NCBI GenBank assembly: GCA_945888705.1
Contig: CAMDAQ010000003.1
Coordinates: 1 to 48,858, forward strand
Origin: Singulisphaera sp. GP187
GTDB taxonomy: Bacteria > Planctomycetota > Phycisphaerae > Phycisphaerales > SM1A02
DNA length: 48,858 bases
Reading direction: 5' to 3'
A program made the translations under genes and the position numbers. Below the pieces are notes generated by a model. The model worked only from the letters and a program-made list of their open reading frames with translations, was not told the origin of the DNA and made no database searches. Below, piece after piece: positions 1-7,999 of the stretch (within the stretch, counting starts at the first letter, position 1; the number at the start of each line of letters is the position of its first letter).

Positions 1-500
1 ACGAAGTTGAGCGTGAGCGCCGCACGTTCGTAACCGCGCAGGAGCAGCTCGGGATCGGGGCGCCGCGCCGCGGCACTGAACTCGCTGCGATTCACATTGT
101 CGCCGCGATAGGCCGGCAGCGAGACGCCGTCACGCACTTCGGCATCGGCCGAGCGGGGCTTGGCGTACTGGCCGGCCAGGCGCGCCAGCCGCACCACGCG
201 ACGCCCCGAGCCGTGCACGAGCACCAGGCTCATCTGCAGCAGGATCTTGAGCTGTGCCGTGATGGCATCGGGCCGGCACTGCGCGAAACTCTCGGCACAG
301 TCCCCCGCCTGCAGCACGAACGCCTCGCCGCGCGTTGCGGCGGCGAGCTGCTGCTTGAGCGCAAGCACCTCGCCGCTGGTGACCAGCGGCGGCAGCGCCG
401 CCAGCTCGGCAAGCACGGTGTCGAGGGCAGCACGGTCCTCGTAGGGAGGCTGCTGCGCGGCCGACTTGGCCATCCACGATGAAGGGGTCCATGCAGTCAT
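1..500 (-). CDS. aroG: Class II 3-deoxy-7-phosphoheptulonate (DAHP) synthase, C-terminus cut by window edge
   Basis: This is the N-terminal ~166 residues of class II DAHP synthase, which condenses phosphoenolpyruvate and erythrose-4-phosphate in the first step of the shikimate pathway. Reading from the ATG at 500, the protein starts MTAWTPSSW and then shows the family blocks AAQQPPYEDR, LPPLVTSGEV and VLQAGDCAESF, followed by an open frame to the left edge. The QAGDCAE block carries the Cys of the metal site in class II enzymes. The usual length is about 450-470 residues, so roughly two thirds is missing. It is absent from the ORF track only because it runs off the window. tRNA-Leu lies 4 bases upstream of its start, on the same strand. 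The family call is firm; the gene symbol follows common usage for class II enzymes. Confidence 0.88.
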   Translation of the reverse strand, partial: MTAWTPSSWMAKSAAQQPPYEDRAALDTVLAELAALPPLVTSGEVLALKQQLAAATRGEAFVLQAGDCAESFAQCRPDAITAQLKILLQMSLVLVHGSGRRVVRLARLAGQYAKPRSADAEVRDGVSLPAYRGDNVNRSEFSAAARRPDPELLLRGYERAALTLNF

Positions 501-504
501 GAAT

Positions 505-587
505 GCGGGCGACAGGACTTGAACCTGCACGGGTGTTACCCCACGGGAACCTAAATCCCGTGCGTCTGCCAATTCCGCCACGCCCGC
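505..587 (-). tRNA. tRNA-Leu (anticodon UAG)
   Basis: The minus strand folds as an 83-nt class II tRNA. The acceptor stem GCGGGCG pairs with CGCCCGC, the anticodon loop TTTAGGT gives UAG, there is a long variable arm, and the T arm contains GGTTCAAGTCC. The long variable arm and anticodon identify leucine. No CCA is encoded. It lies directly in front of the DAHP synthase gene on the same strand. Confidence 0.95.
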
Positions 588-633
588 GGCGTTCGTAGCA
601 TCCTAAGCCAGCGGCAGCGGCCGCATCGATGCC

Positions 634-1209
634 ATGCGACGCTTCTTCGCCATCTCCCTGATGCCCCTGCTCGCGCGGTTGCTGCTGGCGCTGGCGCTCG
701 CACCGGCGGGCTACCGCGACGCCTTCGGCGTGCGCGTCTTCACGCCGAAGGAAACGGCCCAGCTCGTCGAGCTCGGCTACGACATCGGCCAGGAGGGTGT
801 AGTCCCGGGCACGACCGTCGACCCGGAGTCGCTCGATCCCCTGCAGGCGCCGCGCTGGCTCGGCAAGGCGCTCGACCTGCATGAGCTCAAGGTGGTGCCC
901 GAGCCCCTGCAGGTTGCGCTGTGGGAGTCGGTGGCGCGACTGGTCGCGGGCACGCTGCTGTTGATTGGTTTCCTCAGCCGGCTGTGGGCCGCCGCGATGC
1001 TCGCCGCCATCGGCACGCAGTTCGCGCTCGGGCCCGCGCGAGCGATGGCCGAGAGCCTCTTCTACAGCCTCGAGCCGGGCGAATACCAAGCTGGATTCGT
1101 CTCGCTCGCGCTCTGCACGCTGGCCTTGAATGTGCTGCTCGTGGGCGCGGGCGCGCTGAGCATCGACCGCGCCGTCTTCGGCGGCACGTCGACGAACGAA
1201 GACGCGTGA
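634..1209 (+). CDS. DoxX-like integral membrane protein
   Basis: The 191-residue protein resembles the DoxX family of small inner-membrane proteins, whose members have been linked to quinone or redox functions. Hydrophobic segments are visible near residues 8-24, 97-118, 120-137 and 153-176, and the N-terminal block LARLLLALALAPAGYRD is typical of DoxX relatives. Between the first two segments is a soluble stretch of about 70 residues (FTPKETAQLVELGYDIG...), longer than in minimal DoxX proteins. It stands alone: divergent from the tRNA-Leu/DAHP synthase pair and convergent with the UVR-motif gene, whose stop is 20 bases away. No partner gene hints at a specific substrate. The family call is moderate and the function unknown. 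Confidence 0.6.
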   Translation: MRRFFAISLMPLLARLLLALALAPAGYRDAFGVRVFTPKETAQLVELGYDIGQEGVVPGTTVDPESLDPLQAPRWLGKALDLHELKVVPEPLQVALWESVARLVAGTLLLIGFLSRLWAAAMLAAIGTQFALGPARAMAESLFYSLEPGEYQAGFVSLALCTLALNVLLVGAGALSIDRAVFGGTSTNEDA

Positions 1210-1228
1210 TCGCGGCCCGCGCGGGCCG

Positions 1229-1948
1229 TCACTCCTTCATCTGACGGAGCTCGTTGCGCAGGATCGCGGCGAGTTCGTAGTTCTCGCTGACGATCGCCGC
1301 GCGCAGGCGCTCCTCGAGCTCGGCGCGCTGGCTGCTGGGCAACCGCGGCACGAGCATGTCACGCATCGATCGAAGGATCGCCACTTCGGGGCTGGCCTCG
1401 AAGCGGTTGCGCTGGCCGATCATCGTGTACGCATCGCGCACAGCAGCCATGCCCGCGTCGAGTGCAGCAAGCGCCCCGCGATGATCCTTGACCTGCAGGG
1501 CAGCAGCCGCTTCGGCACGCGTGCGGGTCACGACCAGTCCCAGCCGGAGCTGCTCGAACGCAGCGCGATCCTCGGGGCGCGCCGCCCGCTCGCGCACGAC
1601 CTCGATGAGGTCGAGGTTGCGACGGCAATCGCGCGCAGCAAGGCCCGGGAACCCGGCCATCATCAGCGCCGTCGCGCGCTGCTGGTAGAGCCCGGCTTCC
1701 TGGCGGAGCGCTTCGAGGCGTTCGGGCGCCAGCGGTTCGGGCGCGGGATCCTCGCGCAACAGGTCTAGGAGGCTCTCCCGCCCCCCGGGGCGCAGCCCGT
1801 CGGGGCGACCGTCCATCTCCATCTGCAGGATGCCCAGGTCCAGGCGCACCTGCACCTTGTGGCGGCCATCAAGCCCCTGCACCACGCGCACCCGCGGCGT
1901 CGAAGGGTCAAGAGGCCATGAAGACAAGAGACCGGACAGGTCGTCCAT
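1229..1948 (-). CDS. UvrB/UvrC-motif protein
   Basis: The 239-residue protein ends in a clear UVR motif (about residues 207-239, ELEERLRAAIVSENYELAA). This is the helical hairpin that UvrB and UvrC use to bind each other and that also occurs in McsA and other adaptors. The first ~60 residues (VRVVQGLDGRHKVQVRLDLG, then EMDGRPDGLRPGG) form a segment I associate with planctomycete UVR-motif proteins. The middle is helical and alanine/arginine rich, resembling TPR-like repeats. No nuclease or helicase motif is present, so it is an adaptor and not UvrB or UvrC. A TACGAT box lies only 6 bases before the ATG. Its partner is unknown. Confidence 0.75.
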   Translation of the reverse strand: MDDLSGLLSSWPLDPSTPRVRVVQGLDGRHKVQVRLDLGILQMEMDGRPDGLRPGGRESLLDLLREDPAPEPLAPERLEALRQEAGLYQQRATALMMAGFPGLAARDCRRNLDLIEVVRERAARPEDRAAFEQLRLGLVVTRTRAEAAAALQVKDHRGALAALDAGMAAVRDAYTMIGQRNRFEASPEVAILRSMRDMLVPRLPSSQRAELEERLRAAIVSENYELAAILRNELRQMKE

Positions 1949-1954
1949 GACCTG

Positions 1955-1960
1955 ATCGTA
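1955..1960 (-). promoter_or_regulatory. -10 box (TACGAT) of the UVR-motif gene, near-leaderless
   Basis: On the minus strand TACGAT is followed by 6 bases and the ATG at 1948. A TTGGAT lies 16 bases further upstream as a possible -35. This spacing would place the transcript start at or within one or two bases of the start codon. Confidence 0.5.
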
Positions 1961-2081
1961 GCCTCGGTGCCCCCGGATCCAAGCGGGTTGCTCCCCATCG
2001 ACAGCCCCGGGACAGGATTGCGTACGCCCCGCCGGAATCTCTTGCCACAGCCCCCGCTCCTGCGCTTAGGATTGTTCATCC

Positions 2082-2942
2082 ATGGCCCGGTCAGAAGTCC
2101 AGTCCGAGCTCCAGTTGTACCTGCGAGAGGTCAACGAGACTGCCCTGCTCACACCAGAGGAGGAGAAGACTCTTGGCTGGCGCATCATCAACGACGGCTG
2201 CCTGCAGTCGAAGGAGCGGATGATCAAGGCGAACCTGCGCCTGGTCATCGCCATCAGCAAGAACTACGTCAACCGCGGGCTCACGCTGCCTGACCTCATC
2301 GAGGAAGGCAACATCGGCCTGATCCGCGCGGTCGAGGGCTTCGATCCCGCGCAGGGCGCGCGCTTCAGCACCTACGCGAGCTGGTGGATCAAGCAGGCGA
2401 TCAAGCGCACGCTGATCAACGCCGTCCAGCCGATCCACATCCCGGCGTACATGGTCGAGCTGATCGCGCGCTGGAAGGACACCTCGCGCAAGTTCGAGGA
2501 GAAGCACGGGCGCAGCCCGAGCCTGCAGGAGCTCTCGAAGGAGATGAAACTCCCGGTCAAGAAGCTCGTCATCATCCGCCGCGCGGTGAAGGCGTACCAG
2601 GCCCCGAGCCAGGCGCCCATCGGCGAGGACGGCGTGGCGATGGACTTCGGGGACCTCTTCGAGGACACCCGCGGCAAGCAACCCGACCGCGAAGCGAGCG
2701 AGAACGAGGACTTCAAGATCATCCTCAAGCTGCTCGACTCGATCGACGAGCGCGATGCGCGCGTCCTGCGCCTGCGCTTTGGCCTCGAAGGCCACGAACC
2801 CCTGACCCTCAAGCAGATCGGCGAGATCGTGGGCCTGACCCGCGAGCGCGTGCGCCAGATCGAGGTCGAGGCCCTGCGGCGGCTCAACCAGCAGCTGCAC
2901 GACGACAAGCCCACGCGGTTCTTCCGCGGGCAGTCGGCGTAA
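2082..2942 (+). CDS. RNA polymerase sigma-70 factor (RpoD/SigA-like, short form)
   Basis: The 286-residue sigma-70 family factor directs RNA polymerase to promoters. Region 1.2 is visible near the N-terminus (YLREVNETALLTPEEEKTLG). Region 2 spans about residues 45-115, with GNIGLIRAVEGFDP and FSTYASWWIKQAI, the -10 recognition helix. Region 3 spans about 120-200, and region 4 about 220-280 carries the -35 helix-turn-helix (LTLKQIGEIVGLTRERVRQ). Region 1.1 and the non-conserved insert of large RpoD proteins are absent, so it is the size of group 2 factors. It could be the primary factor or a stress factor; sequence alone does not decide. The start ATG is preceded by TAGGAT at 9 bases. It converges with gcvT. 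Confidence 0.9.
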   Translation: MARSEVQSELQLYLREVNETALLTPEEEKTLGWRIINDGCLQSKERMIKANLRLVIAISKNYVNRGLTLPDLIEEGNIGLIRAVEGFDPAQGARFSTYASWWIKQAIKRTLINAVQPIHIPAYMVELIARWKDTSRKFEEKHGRSPSLQELSKEMKLPVKKLVIIRRAVKAYQAPSQAPIGEDGVAMDFGDLFEDTRGKQPDREASENEDFKIILKLLDSIDERDARVLRLRFGLEGHEPLTLKQIGEIVGLTRERVRQIEVEALRRLNQQLHDDKPTRFFRGQSA

Positions 2943-3068
2943 CGAGATCAATCAACGCAACCCCTGCAACGGGCCGTGATGCGGCGCGAGAGCCGTCTTG
3001 TTCTGCGGCAGCAGCATCAGCAGCAGCCGTGGCCCTGCCCCACCCGTTCGGACACGTCCGCAGGCGGA

Positions 3069-4202
3069 TCAGGACCGCGTCGCCGAGACGAACGGCATCT
3101 TCGTGACCGTGGCGGTGGCGCTCTCGCGGCCCAGGTCCACGCTGAGCGCGGTACCGACCTCGGCCAGCGCAGCATCGACGAACGCCATCGCGATCGGCTT
3201 GTCGAGCGTCGGGCTCAGGCACCCGCTGGTCACGCGGCCGACCACGTCATTGCCGTGCTTGACCTGCATGCCCTGCCGCGCGCTGCGACGGCCGTCGAGC
3301 ACCAGGCCTACGAGCTTGCGCGCAGGACCCGCCGCGGCGATCCGCTGCAACGCATCCTGGCCGATGAAGCGGCCGGCCCGCTCGTCGTCCTGGCCCTTGT
3401 CGAGCTTGACCGCGAAGCCCAGGCCAGCGCTGATGGGATCGGTCTCCTCGTCGATCTCGTGGCCGTACAGCGGCATGCCGGCTTCCATGCGCAGCGTGTC
3501 GCGCGCGCCGAGGCCGATCGGCTTGACCACGCTGTCCGCCTGGCCTGCGTTCTTCAGGAACATGCCCATCGCCAGCTGCGCGGTGCCCGCGCCCAGGATC
3601 ACCTCCACGCCATCCTCGCCCGTGTAGCCGGTACGGCTCACGATGAGCTTGACGACGATCAGGTTCTTCTGCGTGAAGCGATAGCGCTTGAGGTTGGGGA
3701 TCTCGCGGCTCATGCCCGCGATCAGGTCCATCGCCTTGGGCCCCTGCAGCGCGCACATCGCGGTGGATTCGGTCTGGTCATCGAGCTTGAAGACCATGTC
3801 GCCCTTCACGGCGGCGAAGTGCGCCAGGAGCTTGGCGCGGTTGCTCGCGTTGCACACGACAAGGAAATCGCTCTCGTCCATGCAGTAGACGATGATGTCG
3901 TCGAGGCAGCCTCCGCGCTCGTTGCACACGATGCCGTAGCGGCACTGGCCGGGCTCCATGCCCAGGACCTGTCGCGTGCAGACCATGTCGAGGAAGCGAC
4001 GCGCGTGCCGACCGGTGAACCGGAGGCGACCCATGTGGCTCACGTCGAAGAAGCCGGCGCTCGCGCGGCAGTGGCGGTGCTCTTCGATGATGCTGCCGTA
4101 GGAGAGCGGCATCTCCCACCCGGCGAAGTCGACCATCTTGGCCTTGTGCTGCAGGTGGAAGGAATGGAACGGGGTGCGCAGCAACTGGGTCGCGGTGGTC
4201 AT
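3069..4202 (-). CDS. gcvT: Aminomethyltransferase, glycine cleavage system T protein
   Basis: GcvT transfers the aminomethyl carbon from the H-protein lipoyl arm to tetrahydrofolate, releasing ammonia. The 377-residue length is normal. Visible family blocks include FHLQHKAKMVDFAGWEMPLSYG at the N-terminus, FFDVSHMGRLRFTG, the folate-domain region VSRTGYTGEDGVEV around residue 190, and the C-terminal GRVTSGCLSPTLDKPIAMAFV. The ORF track shows a 1338-residue frame because no stop occurs upstream. I place the start at 4202 because the protein then begins as in the family and AGGA lies about 8 bases before it. Other glycine cleavage genes (gcvH, gcvP) are not in the window. Confidence 0.95.
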   Translation of the reverse strand: MTTATQLLRTPFHSFHLQHKAKMVDFAGWEMPLSYGSIIEEHRHCRASAGFFDVSHMGRLRFTGRHARRFLDMVCTRQVLGMEPGQCRYGIVCNERGGCLDDIIVYCMDESDFLVVCNASNRAKLLAHFAAVKGDMVFKLDDQTESTAMCALQGPKAMDLIAGMSREIPNLKRYRFTQKNLIVVKLIVSRTGYTGEDGVEVILGAGTAQLAMGMFLKNAGQADSVVKPIGLGARDTLRMEAGMPLYGHEIDEETDPISAGLGFAVKLDKGQDDERAGRFIGQDALQRIAAAGPARKLVGLVLDGRRSARQGMQVKHGNDVVGRVTSGCLSPTLDKPIAMAFVDAALAEVGTALSVDLGRESATATVTKMPFVSATRS

Positions 4203-4268
4203 GGTGGTCCTCGCTTGGAGAGCGACCATCGTAGACGCGCCGCCCGGCACCGGCCTGCCGCACGGGGG

Positions 4269-4274
4269 TATGCT
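4269..4274 (+). promoter_or_regulatory. -10 box (TATGCT) at the head of the bamA-lpxA cluster
   Basis: TATGCT is followed by 6 bases and the bamA ATG at 4281. No good -35 is seen in the GC-rich DNA upstream. It is one of the recurrent TANNNT boxes close to start codons in this window. Confidence 0.4.
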
Positions 4275-4280
4275 CCATCC

Positions 4281-6701
4281 ATGACCGCCCGGAGCGCGCC
4301 CACCCGCCTCGTCCACGCGTTGATGCGCGTGCTCGCGGTGGCGATGCTCCTCCTGGTCTGCCCGCCTACGGCCGCACAATCCATCGACGATGCCACGCTG
4401 ACCGACCGCCCGGTGAGCAAGATCATCTTCGTCGGCCTCGACCGGGTGACCGAGCAGGAAGTGCGCAACAACATTCGCATGGCCTCTGGCCAGCCCTTCG
4501 ATGCCAAGGCCGTGAAGGACGACGTGGCCAACCTCTACCGGCTTGGCCACTTCGACGTGGTGCGCGCCGACGCGGAACTGCAGCCCGATGGCACCGTCCA
4601 CCTGACCTACCGCATGGATGAGCAGCCCCTGGTCTCCGACATCCAGGTGATCGGCAACACGATCCTCAGCGACCAGGAGCTGCGCAAGGAGATCGGGCTC
4701 TACGCCGGCGGACCGCGCGACGACTTCCTCCTCGAGCGCGCCGTGACCAAAATCAAGGAGCTCTACCGCGGCCGCGGCCACTACCTCGCCGAAGTCACGG
4801 TCGACGAAAGCGAGCTCAAGGACAACGGCATCCTGATCTTCCGGATCATCGAGGGCCCACGCACGCGCGTGCGCTCGATCGAGTTCACCGGCAACCGGGC
4901 GTTCCCGGCCAAGCGGCTGCAGGAGGAGATCCAGACGAAGGAATGGGTGTTCCTCTTCGGCAAGGGCGACCTTGACGAGGATCGGCTCGCCGGCGACGTG
5001 GCCGCGCTCGACCGCTTCTACAAGGGACAGGGCTACGTCGACGTACGCGTGGACCGGCGCGTGGACGTGGCGCCCGACGGCAACGAAGCGAAGGTCGTCT
5101 TCGCCGTCGAGGAAGGCCGCCAATATCGGTTGCGCAACGTCACGATCCTCAACCTCGGCGAGGAGAAGGTGCCGGCGCTGACCAGCGAGCAGGCCCTGGG
5201 GCTGCTGCGGATCCGCCCGGGCGATGCGTTCCTCGAAACGCTGGTGAAGGGCTCGGTCGAGGCGGTGAAGGGCGCGTACCAGGTCATGGGCCACGCCGAC
5301 GTCGTGGTGCAGAGCGAGTGGGTGCGTACCGGCGAAAGCCCCGAGGTGGACCTGGTGCTCAAGGTGCGGGAAGGCGGCGAGACGATCGCAGGCATCGTGC
5401 GCATCCAGGGCAACAGCCTGACGCGTGACAACGTCATCCGCCGCGACGTCATGATCGATCCGGGCCGGCCGCTCGATGCCCGGCAGGTCGACGAAGCCAC
5501 CAAGCGACTCGAGCGCACGCGGCTCTTCGGCGACGTACGCGTGACGCTGCAGCAGCCGGATCCCGGGGACCAGGGCGTGCGCGACGTGCTCGTCGAGGTC
5601 AAGGAGCAGAACACGGGCTCGCTGAACTTCGGCGTGGGCGCCAGCACCGACACCGGCCTCTTCGGGCAGATCAGCCTGACCCAGCGCAACTTCGACCTCT
5701 TCGACACGCCCCGCACGCTCGACGAGTTCTTCGCCCAGCGCGCCTTCCGCGGCGCGGGCCAGACCTTCAACGCATCGATCTCGCCCGGCGTCGAGGTGAG
5801 CAACTACACGATCGGCATCAGCGATCCGCGGCTGCTCGACTCCGAATGGGGCGGCGGCATCAACGGCTTCTACCGCACGCGCGTGTACGAGGACTGGACC
5901 GAGGAGCGCTGGGGCCCCAACGTGCAGCTCTCGCGCCGGCTGGGCGAGCTCTGGACCTTCACCAGCCGGCTCAACTGGAACCGCGTCGAGTTGACGGACT
6001 TCGACACCTCGACGCCCACGATCGTCTACGAGGAACAGGGGCCCTACGACCTCGATTCGTTGACGTTCTCGTTCACGCGCACCAACACCGACAACGTGAA
6101 CCGTCCTTCGCGCGGCACGCGCATCGAAGGCAGCGTGCAGCAGTACGGCGTGCTCGGCGGCGAGTACATGTACACCGCGATCAACGGCGAATGGACCGGG
6201 TTCTTCACGCTCGCCGAGGACCTGATCGGCCGCAAGAGCGTGCTCAAGACGACCGTGCAGAGCGGCTACATCTTCGACGACGAGGCCCCGCTCACCGAGC
6301 GCTTCTACCTTGGCGGCCGCACGTTCCGCGGCTTCGAGTTCCGCACGATCAGCCCCAAGAGCGCCAGCTCCGGGCCGCCGGGCTTCGAGACCCCGACGGT
6401 GAACGCCGACGGCCAGGCCGACGGCGACCCGATCGGTGGAACGTTCAAGTTCTTCGCCGGTGCGCAGTACGAGATGCCGCTCATCGACGAGTTCGTCAAC
6501 TGGGTCGCCTTCTGCGACTCGGGCACCGTCGTCGACGAGGTCGCGCTCTCGGAGTACCGCGTCTCCGTCGGCATCGGCCTGCGCCTGTACCTGCCGCAGT
6601 TCGGACCGGTGCCCCTGGCGTTCGACTTCGCGCAGCCGATCGTGAAGGAAGACACCGACCAGACGCAGGTCTTCAGCTTCTCCGCCGACCTGCCCTTCTG
6701 A
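4281..6701 (+). CDS. bamA: Outer membrane protein assembly factor BamA
   Basis: BamA (Omp85 family) folds and inserts beta-barrel proteins into the outer membrane. The 806-residue protein has a signal peptide (about residues 12-33, ending PPTAAQ). POTRA repeats follow to about residue 430, with blocks such as VSKIIFVGLDRVTEQEVRNN, VSDIQVIGNTILSDQELRK, VRSIEFTGNRAFPAKRLQ and IAGIVRIQGNSLTRDNVIRR. The C-terminal surface-antigen barrel contains FYLGGRTFRGFEF and ends in a terminal aromatic (SADLPF). The start at 4281 is chosen because it gives a signal peptide; the ORF track frame extends much further upstream as an antisense shadow of gcvT. It heads the cluster running through two OmpH chaperones into lipid A genes. 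Confidence 0.95.
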   Translation: MTARSAPTRLVHALMRVLAVAMLLLVCPPTAAQSIDDATLTDRPVSKIIFVGLDRVTEQEVRNNIRMASGQPFDAKAVKDDVANLYRLGHFDVVRADAELQPDGTVHLTYRMDEQPLVSDIQVIGNTILSDQELRKEIGLYAGGPRDDFLLERAVTKIKELYRGRGHYLAEVTVDESELKDNGILIFRIIEGPRTRVRSIEFTGNRAFPAKRLQEEIQTKEWVFLFGKGDLDEDRLAGDVAALDRFYKGQGYVDVRVDRRVDVAPDGNEAKVVFAVEEGRQYRLRNVTILNLGEEKVPALTSEQALGLLRIRPGDAFLETLVKGSVEAVKGAYQVMGHADVVVQSEWVRTGESPEVDLVLKVREGGETIAGIVRIQGNSLTRDNVIRRDVMIDPGRPLDARQVDEATKRLERTRLFGDVRVTLQQPDPGDQGVRDVLVEVKEQNTGSLNFGVGASTDTGLFGQISLTQRNFDLFDTPRTLDEFFAQRAFRGAGQTFNASISPGVEVSNYTIGISDPRLLDSEWGGGINGFYRTRVYEDWTEERWGPNVQLSRRLGELWTFTSRLNWNRVELTDFDTSTPTIVYEEQGPYDLDSLTFSFTRTNTDNVNRPSRGTRIEGSVQQYGVLGGEYMYTAINGEWTGFFTLAEDLIGRKSVLKTTVQSGYIFDDEAPLTERFYLGGRTFRGFEFRTISPKSASSGPPGFETPTVNADGQADGDPIGGTFKFFAGAQYEMPLIDEFVNWVAFCDSGTVVDEVALSEYRVSVGIGLRLYLPQFGPVPLAFDFAQPIVKEDTDQTQVFSFSADLPF

Positions 6702-6747
6702 GCGCGCGCCGGGCCGCGCACTCCGGGCATCGCTACCATCCGCGCCC

Positions 6748-7383
6748 ATGAAGCACCGAACGTTCCTGCCTGCCGTGCTGTGCGTCCTGGGCGGCGCCGT
6801 CGTCGCCGCGAGCGCCTTTGCCGCCGGCCGCATCGCCGCGGCCCCGACCGCCGTCGCGAGCATCGACATCCAGAAGGTCCTCGAGAAGATCTCCGCCCGC
6901 GCCGACACCGAGGTCGAGATCTCGCGCCTGGCCGCGGCGTTCGAGAAGGACATCACCGACCGGAGCAAGGACCTCGAGGCCCGCCTGAAGGCGACCGAGG
7001 CCATGACCGATCCGGCGCAGGTGCAGTCCACGCGCGATGCGCTCGCATTGGAAAACCTGCAGCTGCGTGAGTGGACCCAGCTCAAGGGCCAGGAGCTCGA
7101 CCGCGAGCGCGCGCTGCGCTTCGAGGCGCTCTACCGCGAGATCCGCTCCGAGGCGCAGAAGCTCGCGCAGGTCGAGGGCTACGACTATGTGCTGGTCAAC
7201 GACGGCGCCGCCGACATGAAGCGCGATCCCCGCAGCAAGGAGTCGTACTTCGAGCAGGTGCAGCAGCAGATCGCGCGCCGCCGCGTGCTCGTGGCCAGCG
7301 CCAAGGACGACATCACCGACAAGCTCGTGCTGCGCATGAACAACAACCGCGCCGCCGCGACCCAGGCCACCCCCAAGCCCTGA
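6748..7383 (+). CDS. OmpH/Skp-family periplasmic chaperone (first copy)
   Basis: The 211-residue exported protein is of the OmpH/Skp family, trimeric periplasmic chaperones that hold unfolded outer-membrane proteins before BamA inserts them. The N-terminus is a signal peptide (about residues 1-27). A core starting VASIDIQKVLEKI leads into a long charged helical stretch (about residues 50-150) predicted to form the coiled-coil tentacles, then the closing strand block YDYVLVNDGAADMKRD and a region ending ITDKLVLRMN. The position immediately after bamA matches the common bamA-skp-lpxD order. A TACCAT box lies 8 bases before the ATG. The family assignment rests on architecture and context more than on strong sequence motifs. 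Confidence 0.8.
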   Translation: MKHRTFLPAVLCVLGGAVVAASAFAAGRIAAAPTAVASIDIQKVLEKISARADTEVEISRLAAAFEKDITDRSKDLEARLKATEAMTDPAQVQSTRDALALENLQLREWTQLKGQELDRERALRFEALYREIRSEAQKLAQVEGYDYVLVNDGAADMKRDPRSKESYFEQVQQQIARRRVLVASAKDDITDKLVLRMNNNRAAATQATPKP

Positions 7384-7408
7384 CGCCGGACCACGGAAGG
7401 ACCGAACC

Positions 7409-7999
7409 ATGACCATCAAGACCGCCCTCGCCGCCCTCACCCTCGCCGCACTCGCGGTGGTAGCCGCCACCGCCCCCTCGTCCGCCCCGGTGATCGGCAC
7501 CGTCGAACTCGCGCGCGCGCTCAATGGCCTCGATGCCCGCGCCGGCCACGAGCAGCGCATGAACGGCGTGCAGTCGACCTTGAAGGACCAGGCCGAAAAG
7601 ATGCGCGAGGAACTGCGTTCGCTGCAGGACGAACTCGAGTCGTTCCAGCCGGGCAGCCCCAACTTCGCCGAGGCCGAGCGCAAGGCGCAGGAAAAGGTCG
7701 GCCAGATGCGCGCCTTCGAGGAGTACGCCAAGCTCAAGATGGAATCCGAGAGCGCCAACTGGATCCGCGAGGCCTACGCCGAGATGCGTGCGATCGCCGG
7801 GCGGCTTGCGCAGGAGAACAACATCGACATGATCGTGCTCGATGACTCGGGCTCGCCGGTCGAGCCGGGCACTGTGCAGCAGGTGCTCGCGCAGCTCAAT
7901 GTGCGCCGAACGCTGTTCGTGAACGCCAAGCTCGACGTCACCGACATGCTGATCCAGCGGATGAACGCCGAGTTCAAGGCCAAGCAGGCCGGCAAGTGA
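7409..7999 (+). CDS. OmpH/Skp-family periplasmic chaperone (second copy)
   Basis: A second, divergent OmpH/Skp-like protein of 196 residues sits 25 bases after the first. It has a signal peptide (about residues 1-24), a core starting VIGTVELARALNGL, a helical, charged middle (DQAEKMREELRSLQDEL...) and the closing block NIDMIVLDDSGSPVEPG. Its end, LDVTDMLIQRMNAEF, parallels the end of the first copy (ITDKLVLRMNNN), which supports tandem duplication. Its TGA overlaps the lpxD ATG in the arrangement TGATG, so lpxD is probably translationally coupled. The two copies could form mixed trimers or have separate clients; this is inference. Confidence 0.78.
   Translation: MTIKTALAALTLAALAVVAATAPSSAPVIGTVELARALNGLDARAGHEQRMNGVQSTLKDQAEKMREELRSLQDELESFQPGSPNFAEAERKAQEKVGQMRAFEEYAKLKMESESANWIREAYAEMRAIAGRLAQENNIDMIVLDDSGSPVEPGTVQQVLAQLNVRRTLFVNAKLDVTDMLIQRMNAEFKAKQAGK

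Noticed and set aside
130-1089. 319-residue minus-strand ORF
   Set aside because: It crosses the tRNA-Leu gene and is out of frame with the DAHP synthase gene.
2976-4280. Long plus-strand extension in front of bamA
   Set aside because: It is antisense to gcvT; the bamA signal peptide starts at 4281.
3069-7085. 1338-residue minus-strand ORF
   Set aside because: Only the part 3069-4202 is gcvT; the rest is the antisense shadow of bamA and ompH in GC-rich DNA.
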